Source: Paracoccaceae bacterium (GTDB lineage: Bacteria > Pseudomonadota > Alphaproteobacteria > Rhodobacterales > Rhodobacteraceae). Taken from it: 64,000 bases of DNA. The notes beneath the pieces are model-generated. The model saw nothing but the letters and a program-made list of their open reading frames with translations, did no database searches and was not told where the DNA came from. Of the stretch, positions 26,335-35,566 are shown piece by piece (position 1 is the stretch's first letter; each line of letters begins with the position of its first letter). The position numbers were made by a program, and so were the translations under genes. The DNA lies in the NCBI GenBank assembly GCA_020446815.1, contig JAGRDY010000018.1, positions 310,001-374,000 of the forward strand, read 5' to 3'.

Positions 26335-28377
26335 TCAGATGTCTTTCATCAGCCTCAGCGCGTCATAGATCGCCGCATGGGTGTTGCGCGCGGCCACTGC
26401 ATCGCCGATGCGGAAAAGCTGAAAACCACCCTTCGGCCCGCTCTTCACCTGCTGCGGGCGGCCTTCGATGAGGGCATCATAGTCGACCTCGCCAAGGTTC
26501 GACGACAGGGGCTTGAGTTCGAAATAAAGCGCATCAAGCGGCAGGGTGCCGTGGTTGACCACCACCTGATCATAGTGTCTTTCGCGGGCCAGAGGCATGT
26601 AGTCCGACCCGATCACCGCCTTGAGCCGATTGCCGTCGCGGACCACCGACGTCAGCCGGTAAGTGACGGTAAAGGTCACGTCCTTGTCCTGCATCGCCCG
26701 CATGTAGGGCACGAGGTTCATCGCCATGACATCAGGCGCGAAGCTGCGGTCAGGGGTCATGATTTCTACCTTGCTGCCCGCCTTCGCAGCAATCTCGGCG
26801 GCCTGAAGGCCCGCGTGATCGCCCGCGTCGTCATAGACCAGCACATTGGCGCCCGGCTTCATGTCGCCTGAAATCAGATCCCAGGATGACACCACCAGAT
26901 CGTTGCCCGCCGCAAGCACGTCGGTTTGGGGCAGACCTCCGGTGGCGATGATGACCACATCGGCCGAAAGGGCGGTAACGTCACCGGCCTCGGCCCAGGT
27001 ATCGAAGCGGAATTCGACGTCACGGGCGGCACATTGGGCCATCCGCCAGTCGATGATGCCGATCATCTCCTTGCGGCGCGGATTCTGCGCAGTCAGGCGG
27101 ATCTGGCCGCCGGGCCGTGCGGCGGCTTCAAAGACGGTCACGCTATGCCCGCGTTCGGCGGCGACACGCGCCGCTTCCAGCCCGGCCGGCCCGGCGCCGA
27201 CTATGGCGACCTTCTTCTTCTTTCTGGCCACCGGAACATCATGCGGCATGGTCAGTTCGCGCCCCGTGGCGGCGTTGTGGATACAAAGCGCCTCGCCCGC
27301 CTGATAGATTCGGTCAAGACAATAGGTCGCGCCGACACAGGGGCGGATTTCGTCCTCACGCCCCGCGATGATCTTTCGGACGATATGCGGATCGGCCATG
27401 TGGGCCCGCGTCATCCCGACCATGTCGAGCTGCCCGGTCGCCACCGCGTGCCGTGCTGTGGCCACATCGGCGATCCGGGCGGCGTGGAAGGTCGGCAGGC
27501 CGACCTCGGCCCTGACGCGGCCGGCCAGATCGAGATGGGGGGCCGAACGCATGCCCTGAATCGGGATCATGTCGGTCATCGCCGGGTCGGTGTGGATGCG
27601 CCCCCGGTTGATGTTGAGAAAGTCGATCTGCCCGGTGGCCTTGAACATATGCGCGATCTCGAGCCCCATCGCTTCGGTTATGCCGCCTGTCTCGGCCTCG
27701 TCGGGCGCAAAGCGGGTTCCGACAATGAAAGCGTCGCCCACCCGCCGCCGCACGGCATCGATGATATCGAGCGTGAACCGCATCCGGGTCTGAAGGCTTT
27801 GCTTGCCATAGGGCCCGTCAAGATCGTTGGTCAAAGGGGAAATGAACTGGTCGAGCAGGTGGCCATGCGTCATGATCTCGATCCCGTCGAGCCCGGCCTC
27901 TTTCATGCGTTCGGCGGCATCGGCGAAATCGGTGATGATGCGGGCGATGTCCCAATCCTCGATCTTTTTCGGAAAGGCCCGGTGGGCGGGCTCGCGCTGG
28001 TGGCTGGGCGTTACGGCGGGCAGCCAGTCGCCCTTGTTCCAGTGGGTGCGCCGCCCCAGGTGGGTCAGCTGGATCATCACGGCGCAGCCGTGGTCATGGC
28101 ATTCGTCGGCCAGTTTCTTCATCCAGCCGACCACCTCGTCCTTGTAGGCGAGGATATTGTTGAACACGGGGGGGCTGTCTTTTGAAACCGTCGCCGACCC
28201 CGCCGTCATGGCCATGGCAATTCCGGCTTTCGCGCGTTCGACGTGATAGGCGCGGTAGCGGTCCTTGGGCATTCCGGCCTCGGGGTAGGCCGGTTCATGC
28301 GGCGTGGTCATGATCCGGTTCTTCAAGGTCAGGTGCCTGAGCCGGTAGGGCTGCAAGAGCGGATCGTTCGAGGCCAC
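26335..28377 (-). CDS. NADH:flavin oxidoreductase, DgcA/N-methylproline demethylase-like
   Basis: 680 residues in two parts. Residues 1-360 are an old-yellow-enzyme FMN barrel (N-R-I-M-T-T-P-H-E near 23; M-I-Q-L-T-H-L-G-R-R near 100). Residues 385-680 are a pyridine-nucleotide/FAD domain with V-A-I-V-G-A-G-P-A-G-L-E-A-A. Between them lies the iron-sulfur region C-V-G-A-T-Y-C-L-D-R followed by A-L-C-I-H-N-A-A-T-G. Trimethylamine dehydrogenase has four cysteines here; the second is alanine in this protein. Size and layout fit the dimethylglycine or N-methylproline demethylases of betaine breakdown. Possibly in one unit with the Mo hydroxylase and importer downstream. Confidence 0.85.
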   Translation of the reverse strand: MASNDPLLQPYRLRHLTLKNRIMTTPHEPAYPEAGMPKDRYRAYHVERAKAGIAMAMTAGSATVSKDSPPVFNNILAYKDEVVGWMKKLADECHDHGCAVMIQLTHLGRRTHWNKGDWLPAVTPSHQREPAHRAFPKKIEDWDIARIITDFADAAERMKEAGLDGIEIMTHGHLLDQFISPLTNDLDGPYGKQSLQTRMRFTLDIIDAVRRRVGDAFIVGTRFAPDEAETGGITEAMGLEIAHMFKATGQIDFLNINRGRIHTDPAMTDMIPIQGMRSAPHLDLAGRVRAEVGLPTFHAARIADVATARHAVATGQLDMVGMTRAHMADPHIVRKIIAGREDEIRPCVGATYCLDRIYQAGEALCIHNAATGRELTMPHDVPVARKKKKVAIVGAGPAGLEAARVAAERGHSVTVFEAAARPGGQIRLTAQNPRRKEMIGIIDWRMAQCAARDVEFRFDTWAEAGDVTALSADVVIIATGGLPQTDVLAAGNDLVVSSWDLISGDMKPGANVLVYDDAGDHAGLQAAEIAAKAGSKVEIMTPDRSFAPDVMAMNLVPYMRAMQDKDVTFTVTYRLTSVVRDGNRLKAVIGSDYMPLARERHYDQVVVNHGTLPLDALYFELKPLSSNLGEVDYDALIEGRPQQVKSGPKGGFQLFRIGDAVAARNTHAAIYDALRLMKDI

Positions 28378-28497
28378 GGCATTTCTCCCTTGGTACGGTG
28401 CGGGGTCCGGCGTTTGCCTTCAGTCTACGACGGCGCGCCGCCGGATCGCTGGACCGGAACCGACATTCGGGCCGGGCTTATCCGACATGGGTCGGGG

Positions 28498-29523
28498 TCA
28501 GCCCCGGATGATCTCGATCATCCGCGCGACATTGTCGGGGTCGGCATCGGGGGTGATGCCGTGGCCCAGGTTGAAGATGTGCGGGCCGTTGGCAAATGCC
28601 CCGACGATGCCGCGCACCGCTTCGTCAAGCGCGGCGCCGCCGGTCACCATATGGCCGGGTGCCAGATTGCCCTGCACGCAGCCATCGGTCTGGACATTCC
28701 GCGCCGCCCAGATCGCCGAGACGGAATTGTCCAGCGCCACGCAATCGGCCCCCGTCGCCCTGGCAAAGCCGATGTAGCGATCCCCGGCCTCACGCGGGAA
28801 GGCGATGACCGGGGTGGCGGGGTGGCGGGACTTGAGCGCGGCAATGATCCTGCCTGCCGGGGCAAGGGCAAAATCGTCGAAATCGGCACCTGTCAGCGAC
28901 CCCGCCCAGCTATCGAAAATCTTGACGACCTCGGCACCGGCGTCGATCTGCATCGACAGATAGTCGATGGTCGCATCGGTCAGAAGGTCGATCAGCGCCG
29001 TGAATGTCGCCCTGTCGGCCGCTTTCAGCGCATGGGCGGGGGCCTGATCGGGGGTGCCGCGCCCGGCGATCATGTAGGTGGCCACGGTCCAGGGCGCCCC
29101 GGCGAATCCGATCAGTGCCGCCTCTGGCGGAAGCATTTCCCTGACGCGGCGCACGGTCTCATAGATCGGCGCCAGAGTGTCGTGGATATCATCGCGGGTC
29201 TTGAGGGCGCGAAGGCCATCGGGCCCGGCAATCGTGGACAATCGCGGCCCTTCGCCCGGTTCGAACCACAGATCGCAACCAAGCGCCTGGGGAACCAGCA
29301 GAATATCGGCAAACAGGATCGCGGCATCGAATCCGTAACGCCGGATCGGCTGCAAGGTGACTTCGGCGGCCAACTCCGGATTGTAGCACAGCGACAGGAA
29401 ATCGCCCGCCTTCGCCCTTGTTTCGCGGTATTCGGGCAGATAGCGGCCCGCCTGCCGCATCATCCAGATCGGCGGTACCGGCTGGGTTTCACCGGCAAGG
29501 GCACGCAGTATTTTCTTGGTCAT
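28498..29523 (-). CDS. hemE: Uroporphyrinogen decarboxylase
   Basis: 341 residues, the normal length. The N-terminal signature [15 protein letters not shown] at about 19-33 is diagnostic, with the active-site region G-F-A-G-A-P-W-T further in. It converts uroporphyrinogen III to coproporphyrinogen III in heme and chlorophyll synthesis. ATG 29523 is preferred to ATG 29535 because the promoter candidate at 29541-29570 would start RNA at about 29534. Divergent from hemC. Confidence 0.97.
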   Translation of the reverse strand: MTKKILRALAGETQPVPPIWMMRQAGRYLPEYRETRAKAGDFLSLCYNPELAAEVTLQPIRRYGFDAAILFADILLVPQALGCDLWFEPGEGPRLSTIAGPDGLRALKTRDDIHDTLAPIYETVRRVREMLPPEAALIGFAGAPWTVATYMIAGRGTPDQAPAHALKAADRATFTALIDLLTDATIDYLSMQIDAGAEVVKIFDSWAGSLTGADFDDFALAPAGRIIAALKSRHPATPVIAFPREAGDRYIGFARATGADCVALDNSVSAIWAARNVQTDGCVQGNLAPGHMVTGGAALDEAVRGIVGAFANGPHIFNLGHGITPDADPDNVARMIEIIRG

Positions 29524-29540
29524 TCGGGTCTCCATCCCCC

Positions 29541-29570
29541 TCTACATCGCGTGGCCTGACAGGATGTCAA
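29541..29570 (-). promoter_or_regulatory. Candidate hemE promoter
   Basis: On the minus strand a consensus -35 TTGACA is followed after 18 bases by TGTAGA as -10. The predicted start near 29534 gives a leader of about ten bases to the ATG at 29523. Confidence 0.5.
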
Positions 29571-29627
29571 GCGCCTGGTGCCGCCGGGGGCATTGCAAGG
29601 ACCAAGTGACGCGGCTATTCGGGGGTG

Positions 29628-30569
29628 ATGCAGTACCCTGACGCGAAACATCCGCTTAAGATCGGCACCCGTGGCTCGCCTCTGGCGCTCGCCCAGGCCA
29701 TCGAGACGCGCCGCCGCCTGATGGCTGCGCATCAGCTGACCGAGGACGCCTGCGAGATCGTCATCATCAAGACCACCGGGGACCGGGTGCAGGATCGCCC
29801 CTTGAAGGAACTGGGCGGCAAGGGGCTTTTTACGAAGGAAATCGAAGATGCGCTGTTGGCGGCGCAGATCGACATTGCGGTCCATTCGATGAAGGACATG
29901 CCGGTTTTGCAGCCCGCAGGGTTGGCGCTTGATTGCTATCTGCCGCGCGAGGATGTGCGCGATGCCTTCGTGTCGGCGACTGCCACCGGTCTGGAGGACC
30001 TTCCCCCAGGGGCCGTGGTCGGCACGTCGAGCCTGCGGCGGCGCGCGCAGATGAGCCACCGGCGGCCCGATCTGAAGGTGGTGGAATTTCGCGGCAATGT
30101 TCAGACCCGGCTGAAAAAGCTGGACGATGGCGTGGCGGCGGCGACTTTTCTGGCGATGGCGGGGCTGAACCGTTTGGGAATGGCTCATGTGGCGCGCGGC
30201 GCGGTTGAGCCCGAGGTGATGCTGCCGGCGGTGGCACAGGGGGCGATCGGGGTGGAGCGCCGCGCCAGCGACGATCGCGCCGCGATGCTTCTTGCCTCGC
30301 TGCATCACGGCCCCACGGGCGAACGCCTTGCGGCCGAACGGGCGTTTCTGGCGCAACTGGACGGATCGTGCGAAACGCCGATCGCCGGGCTGGCGGTTCA
30401 TGAACGCGGCGGGTTGTGGCTGCGCGGTGAAATCCTGCGCCCCGACGGATCTGAGTCGATCAGCGGTGAAATCCGCTCGTCGATTGCCGAGGCCGGTGCG
30501 GCGGGGCGGGAACTGGCGCGGCAGTTGTTGGGGCAGGCCGGCAAGGATTTTTTCGCGTGGCGCAACTGA
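29628..30569 (+). CDS. hemC: Hydroxymethylbilane synthase (porphobilinogen deaminase)
   Basis: 313 residues. Typical segments are K-I-G-T-R-G-S-P-L-A-L-A-Q-A near the N-terminus, G-T-S-S-L-R-R-R-A-Q, and the cofactor-attachment cysteine in L-D-G-S-C-E-T-P-I-A. It polymerises four porphobilinogens into hydroxymethylbilane, two steps before HemE. A GTG three bases earlier (29625) is also possible; GGGGG precedes both. The hemE-hemC divergent pair shares a 104-bp intergenic region. Confidence 0.96.
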   Translation: MQYPDAKHPLKIGTRGSPLALAQAIETRRRLMAAHQLTEDACEIVIIKTTGDRVQDRPLKELGGKGLFTKEIEDALLAAQIDIAVHSMKDMPVLQPAGLALDCYLPREDVRDAFVSATATGLEDLPPGAVVGTSSLRRRAQMSHRRPDLKVVEFRGNVQTRLKKLDDGVAAATFLAMAGLNRLGMAHVARGAVEPEVMLPAVAQGAIGVERRASDDRAAMLLASLHHGPTGERLAAERAFLAQLDGSCETPIAGLAVHERGGLWLRGEILRPDGSESISGEIRSSIAEAGAAGRELARQLLGQAGKDFFAWRN

Positions 30570-30591
30570 AGATATGGGCTCTGCAGGTGGC

Positions 30592-31424
30592 TCATCCGGG
30601 CCGTCTTGCGGAAAAATATCTTACCCTCGCCGGAACCCTGATGCCGTTCGGCCCCTGAAAGGGCGCAAAGCCCGAAGCGATCCCCGCCTTTATGGCAGCA
30701 CTTGTCCTGGCGGCATCTTCCGCGCTGGCGGCCTGTTCGCCTGCCATGTCAGCCGACGGCCCGAGTGTGAACAGCATCGCGGCGACATCCTGCGGTGTGC
30801 CAAGAGGCGTCAGATCCAGGTTCACGTCTTCGGCGCGGGCATCATGCCAGCCCGCCGCGCCCAACAAACCCAGGACACGGTCGGCATCGGCAAAGGCCAT
30901 CGGCCCCGGTGCCAGCGGATCGGCCGGCGGCAAAGGGCCAAGATGCCTGGCGGTTGCCAGGCGGGGGATGGTGAACCAGGGATTGTCGGCCCCCGGACCC
31001 CAGGCGGCAAACACCAACCGCCCGCCGGGGCGCAGACCAGTCAGAATATTGGCGAAGGCGGCACGGGATCGGCAAAGAACATTACACCGAAAAGGGAAAT
31101 GGCCACGTCATGGCTGGCGGGATTGAATGGATGGGTCTGGGCATCGCCGGTCATCACGGCAACCTGCGGCCGCGATTTCGCCCTGTTGGCCGCGCGTGCG
31201 GTCATCGGCGGGGCGATGTCGATACCGCTGACCGCCCCGTCGCTGCCGACCTGATCCGCGACCATCATGAGGGTGCCGCCCGAACCACAGCCGATGTCGA
31301 GTACATGCAGGCCGCGCCGTAACCCTGCGCGCACCAGCAAGTCCAGGGCGACGGGATGATGCGCGGCCTCTATCGTCGCTTCGGCACCGATCCAGAGGCG
31401 CGATTTTTCAATCCAGTCCATCAT
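30592..31424 (-). pseudogene. Class I SAM-dependent methyltransferase with a one-base frameshift
   Basis: Two minus-strand frames make one protein. The N-terminal piece (31424 to about 31066) carries the SAM-binding motif V-L-D-I-G-C-G-S-G-G and runs to F-F-A-D-P-V. The reading then continues in another frame as A-F-A-N-I-L-T-G-L-R-P-G-G-R-L-V-F-A-A-W down to 30592. Adding one base in the GTGCCGCC region near 31061-31068 restores about 277 residues, normal for a methyltransferase. Codon use is good on both sides, so the break is recent or a sequencing error. Substrate unknown. Convergent with hemC. Confidence 0.8.
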
Positions 31425-31580
31425 TGCCCTTCACCGATCGTCCTTGCGACGTGGCAGGCTTCGCGGCCAGCACCAGCAGGTGACATTCGCCTGTCGCCAT
31501 TGCAAGCCCCGGAGCCGATCATAGGCCAGTCAGATCGCAGCGACAATCATCCTGGGCCGTATTCCCCCGATAGGGCCCCG

Positions 31581-32261
31581 TCAGCGTGCGCGGCGCACCA
31601 ATTCCTGAACCTCGGGCCCCAACGCTTCGACAATAAGCGCCACGCCTTTGGCATTGGGGTGAATCCCGTCGGCCTGCATCAGCGTTTTCAGGGCCAATGC
31701 ACGGTCGGGTTTGTCGGCGATGGGGGCCAGGAAGTTCCTGACATAAAGCGTTGCGTATTTGGCGGCAAGATCGGGATAGATCGCGTCGAACGCCGCCTTA
31801 TATGCGGGGCCGTAATTGCCGGGTGCCACAAGCCCGATCAGCAAGACCGGCAGCTTGCGCGCCTGTGCCTTGGCGAGGATCGCGTCCAGATTGGCGCGTG
31901 CTTCTTCGGGTGCAAGGCCGCGCAGCAGATCATTCCCCCCCAATGTCACGATCAGCCCGCCCACATCCGGTGTCAGCGTCCAGTCGGTGCGCGCCAGCCC
32001 CCCCGCGGTGGTGTCGCCGGAAACGCCTGCGTTCACCAGAACCGCGGCGGTCCCGTGATCGGTCAGCCAGCGCTGAAGCCGGGGGACAAAGCCATCTTCG
32101 GTCGGCAGCCCATATCCTGCGGTCAGGCTGTCGCCCAGTGCCACCACGGTCGGCGTATCGGCGACGGCAGGGCCGGCGAAGGATGCCAGGGCAGCCAGAC
32201 TTGCGACCAGCAACAGCTTGCGTAAGCTGGCGGATGCCCCATATCCCCTCAGGAGGCGCAA
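31581..32261 (-). CDS. Arylesterase / TesA-like SGNH lipase
   Basis: About 226 residues. The G-D-S-L block V-A-L-G-D-S-L-T-A-G-Y-G-L-P, G-G-N-D-L-L-R-G and the catalytic D-G-I-H-P-N-A-K-G are all present. A signal peptide (L-R-K-L-L-L-V-A-S-L ... P-A-V-A-D) indicates periplasmic location, as for TesA (lysophospholipase/thioesterase I). The start is uncertain: no ATG exists in frame near the signal peptide, so I use TTG 32261. Divergent from the ybbA-like gene, the same arrangement as tesA/ybbA-ybbP in E. coli. Confidence 0.87.
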   Translation of the reverse strand: MRLLRGYGASASLRKLLLVASLAALASFAGPAVADTPTVVALGDSLTAGYGLPTEDGFVPRLQRWLTDHGTAAVLVNAGVSGDTTAGGLARTDWTLTPDVGGLIVTLGGNDLLRGLAPEEARANLDAILAKAQARKLPVLLIGLVAPGNYGPAYKAAFDAIYPDLAAKYATLYVRNFLAPIADKPDRALALKTLMQADGIHPNAKGVALIVEALGPEVQELVRRAR

Positions 32262-32277
32262 CAAGCGGGCAGGTTTG

Positions 32278-32988
32278 ATGAACGATATTATCTTGTCACT
32301 GCGCGAGGCGCGGCTGGTGCTGGACGGCAATGCCGGGCCGTTGGAAGTGCTGCGCGGCATCACGCTTGACGTGGCGCGTGGTGAAAGTGTCGGGCTGGTC
32401 GGGCCGTCAGGGTCGGGCAAATCGTCGCTCCTCATGCTCATGGGTGGGCTGGAACGCGCCACGTCGGGGCAGGTCGTGGCGCTTGGCCAGGAACTGACGG
32501 CGATGAACGAGGATGCGCTGGCCCGGTTTCGCAGGGGCAATATGGGGATTGTTTTTCAATCCTTCCACCTTATTCCAACGATGACCGCGCTGGAAAACGT
32601 GGCGATTCCCTTGGAACTGGCAGGCGTCGCGGACGCATTCGATCGCGCCGGGGCGGAATTGGCGGCAATGGGGCTGGGGTCACGGATGGGGCACTACCCG
32701 GCCGAGATGTCGGGGGGCGAACAGCAGCGTGTGGCGCTGGCGCGCGCCGCAGCGCCCCGCCCCGCGATATTTCTGGCCGACGAGCCGACCGGCAATCTCG
32801 ACGGGGCCACCGGCGCGGCGATCATGGACCTGCTTTTCGGTCTGCGCGACCGGCATGGGGCGACATTGATCCTTGTAACCCATGCACCGGAACTGGCCGA
32901 GCGCTGTGACCGGGTGGTGCACCTGTCGGACGGGGTCATCGCGGGCGAGGATGCGGCGGTTGTTCTTGGCGGTGAGGCGCGCGCATGA
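32278..32988 (+). CDS. ABC transporter ATP-binding protein, YbbA/LolD type
   Basis: 236 residues. Walker A G-P-S-G-S-G-K-S-S, signature M-S-G-G-E-Q-Q-R-V-A-L-A-R-A, Walker B A-I-F-L-A-D-E-P-T-G-N-L-D. These, with the G-N-L-D ending, mark the MacB/LolD/YbbA class that drives FtsX-type permeases. It overlaps the permease gene by four bases and is divergent from the TesA-like gene. Confidence 0.92.
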   Translation: MNDIILSLREARLVLDGNAGPLEVLRGITLDVARGESVGLVGPSGSGKSSLLMLMGGLERATSGQVVALGQELTAMNEDALARFRRGNMGIVFQSFHLIPTMTALENVAIPLELAGVADAFDRAGAELAAMGLGSRMGHYPAEMSGGEQQRVALARAAAPRPAIFLADEPTGNLDGATGAAIMDLLFGLRDRHGATLILVTHAPELAERCDRVVHLSDGVIAGEDAAVVLGGEARA

Positions 32989-35516
32989 AGCTGCCGCTTG
33001 CGGCACGGATCGCGCGTCGCGAAATGCGTGGCGGGGTGCGCGGCTTTGCGGTGTTTCTGGCCTGTCTGGCGCTGGGCGTGGCCGCCATTGCCGCGGTTGG
33101 CACGGTGCGCGGCTCGATCTCTGCGGCACTGACCGAGCAAGGGGCGGTATTGCTGGGCGGCGATGCCCAGATGTCGTTCACCTACCGCTATGCCAACGCG
33201 GGGGAACGCGCCTTCATGGCCACGCGCGCCGCCAAAGTGTCGGAGATCGTCGATTTCCGGTCGATGGCGGTGGTCGGGCAGGGGGAGGGCGCCGACCGCG
33301 CGCTGACCCAGGTCAAGGCGGTCGACGATGCCTATCCGCTAACGGGCAGGTTGCTGCTCGATCCGCCGATGTCACCCGACGAGGCGCTGGGGCGCGATGC
33401 ACGGGGTGTCGCCGGGGCGGTGATGGACGCGGTCTTGATCGACCGGCTGGGTTTGGCGATCGGTGACCGGTTCCGGCTAGGATTGACCGAATTTCGTCTG
33501 ACGGCACGGATCCTGCGCGAACCCGACAATGCCAATGGCGGCTTTGCGCTGGGGCCACGCACGATCGTGCATAGCGCCGATCTGGCGGGATCGGGGCTTT
33601 TGGAGCCGGGCAGCATCTTTGACAGCCGCTATCGGCTGCTGCTCGCGGACAAGCGCGATCTCGATCAATTGGGCAAGGATGCCAATGCTGCCTTTCGTTC
33701 CACGGGGATGGGGTGGCGGGATGCGCGGTGGGGGGCGCCCGGTGCGCAGCGTTTCGTCGACAGGATGGGGTCCTTTCTGGTGCTTGTGGGCCTTGCAGGG
33801 CTGGCCGTGGGCGGAGTCGGCATCGCGTCTGCGGTGCGTTCCTACCTCGATGGCAAGACTGGAACCATGGCAGCGTTGAAGGCAATGGGGGCGGAAAGCC
33901 GGATGATCTTCAAGGTCTATCTTATCCAGGTGGGGGTGCTGGCCGTAGTGGGCGTGATCCTGGGGCTGGCTCTCGGGGTGGGGCTGCCGGTGCTCGCGGG
34001 CCCCTACATAGCGACGCAATTGCCGATACCGGTAACGATTGCGCCGACGCTCAGGCCGCTGGCCGAAGCGGCGGTTTACGGGTTTCTGACTGCGGCGCTT
34101 TTCGCGCTGTGGCCGCTGGCGCGGACGCGCGAGGTGAAGGCGGCGGCGCTGTTTCGCGATCTGGGGGCCGGGCGGCGGGCCAGGCCGGGCAAGGGCATCA
34201 GCGCGGTGATGGCCGCCTTGCTGGCGCTTCTGGTGGCGGTCGCGGTGGAACTGTCGAACGCGCCGCGCCTGGCATTGGGCACCCTTGGCGGAATCGCCGC
34301 CGCGCTGGCTATGCTGGTGATGGCCGCCGCAGTGTTGCGCAAGATCGCCCGCCAGATGATGCGGCATCTGCGGGGGCGCCCGTCGCTGCGGCTGGCGCTG
34401 GCGGCGATCGGCGGGCCGCGCGAAGAGGCGACGGCGGTGGTCCTGTCGCTGGGGCTGGGACTGTCGGTCCTGGCGGCGGTTGGCCAGATCGACGCCAATC
34501 TGCGCGGGGCGATCGAGCGCGATCTGCCGAAGGTCGCGCCGTCCTATTTCTTTGTCGACATCCAGCCTGACCAGATCGACGGGCTTCTCGAACGCCTCGC
34601 CGGCGATCCGGCGGTGCGCAAGGTCGAAAGCGCGCCGATGCTGCGCGCGGTCCTGACCCGGATCAACGGGCGCGACGCCCGCAAAGTCGCCCGTGGCCAC
34701 TGGGTGGTGCGTGGCGACCGGGGGCTGACCTATGCCGCCACGCCACCCGAAAACACCAGGGTGACGGCGGGCAAATGGTGGCCTGCCGATTATACCGGTC
34801 CCGCCCAGGTCAGCTTTGCCGCCGAAGAGGCGAAGGAGATCGGGCTCAAGCTGGGCGACAGACTGACGATCAATGTTCTGGGCCGTGATATCGAGGCCAG
34901 GGTAACCTCGTTTCGCGATGTGAATTTTTCCACTGCCGGGATCGGCTTTGTCATGGTGATGAACCCGGCGGCGTTGGCCGGGGCGCCGCATACCTTCATC
35001 GCGACGGTCTATGCCGATGTGGCCGCCGAGGCGGCCATTCTTCGCGATCTGGCCACGGCCTATCCCAATATAACCGCGATCCGCGTCAAGGATGCCATCG
35101 ACCGGGTAAGCGAGGCACTGGCCGCGATTGCCCGCGCCACGGCGATTGCCGCCGGGGTGACGTTGCTGACGGGTGCCGTGGTGTTGATCGGGGCGGCGGC
35201 GGCCGGCGAACGGGCGCGGCTTTACGAGGCGGCGGTGCTGAAGACACTGGGGGCTACCCGCGCCATGGTTCTGGGCAGCTTTGCGCTGCGTTCGGCGTTG
35301 ATGGGCGCTGCGGCGGGGGCGGTCGCGATCGGTTTCGGCGCGGCGGCGGGCTGGGCGGTGATGACTTTCGTGATGGAGGGAAATTTCCACTTCGAACCGG
35401 TATCGGCGCTGGTGATCGTGATCGGCGGTGCACTGGCAACCCTGCTTGCCGGGTTGATCTTTGCTTTGCGGCCATTGGCGGTGCGCCCCGCGCATGTGCT
35501 GCGCGCACGGGATTGA
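32985..35516 (+). CDS. FtsX-like ABC permease, YbbP type
   Basis: 843 residues with two FtsX domains. There is one N-terminal helix (about 20-40), a large periplasmic domain (about 45-255), three helices between about 260 and 380, further helices around 400-430 and 480-500, a second periplasmic domain, and a terminal three-helix block after about 715. It pairs with the YbbA-like ATPase. Such transporters do not import substrate but act on lipids, lipoproteins or toxic amphiphiles in the periplasm; the exact cargo of YbbAP-type systems is not settled. A 693-residue frame on the other strand is a composition shadow. Confidence 0.9.
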   Translation: MKLPLAARIARREMRGGVRGFAVFLACLALGVAAIAAVGTVRGSISAALTEQGAVLLGGDAQMSFTYRYANAGERAFMATRAAKVSEIVDFRSMAVVGQGEGADRALTQVKAVDDAYPLTGRLLLDPPMSPDEALGRDARGVAGAVMDAVLIDRLGLAIGDRFRLGLTEFRLTARILREPDNANGGFALGPRTIVHSADLAGSGLLEPGSIFDSRYRLLLADKRDLDQLGKDANAAFRSTGMGWRDARWGAPGAQRFVDRMGSFLVLVGLAGLAVGGVGIASAVRSYLDGKTGTMAALKAMGAESRMIFKVYLIQVGVLAVVGVILGLALGVGLPVLAGPYIATQLPIPVTIAPTLRPLAEAAVYGFLTAALFALWPLARTREVKAAALFRDLGAGRRARPGKGISAVMAALLALLVAVAVELSNAPRLALGTLGGIAAALAMLVMAAAVLRKIARQMMRHLRGRPSLRLALAAIGGPREEATAVVLSLGLGLSVLAAVGQIDANLRGAIERDLPKVAPSYFFVDIQPDQIDGLLERLAGDPAVRKVESAPMLRAVLTRINGRDARKVARGHWVVRGDRGLTYAATPPENTRVTAGKWWPADYTGPAQVSFAAEEAKEIGLKLGDRLTINVLGRDIEARVTSFRDVNFSTAGIGFVMVMNPAALAGAPHTFIATVYADVAAEAAILRDLATAYPNITAIRVKDAIDRVSEALAAIARATAIAAGVTLLTGAVVLIGAAAAGERARLYEAAVLKTLGATRAMVLGSFALRSALMGAAAGAVAIGFGAAAGWAVMTFVMEGNFHFEPVSALVIVIGGALATLLAGLIFALRPLAVRPAHVLRARD

Positions 35517-35566
35517 GCGCCGGCGCGGAGTGCGGGACCATGTCCCCCGAATGGCCACGGGTGCCT

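Noticed and set aside
26926-28185. 419-codon frame opposite the demethylase-like gene
   Set aside because: Same composition shadow; the sense strand has intact FMN and FAD motifs.
33477-35558. 693-codon frame opposite the YbbP-like permease
   Set aside because: Antisense frame produced by strong third-position GC bias; Arg/His/Gln-rich with no domains, while the sense strand encodes a clear FtsX permease.
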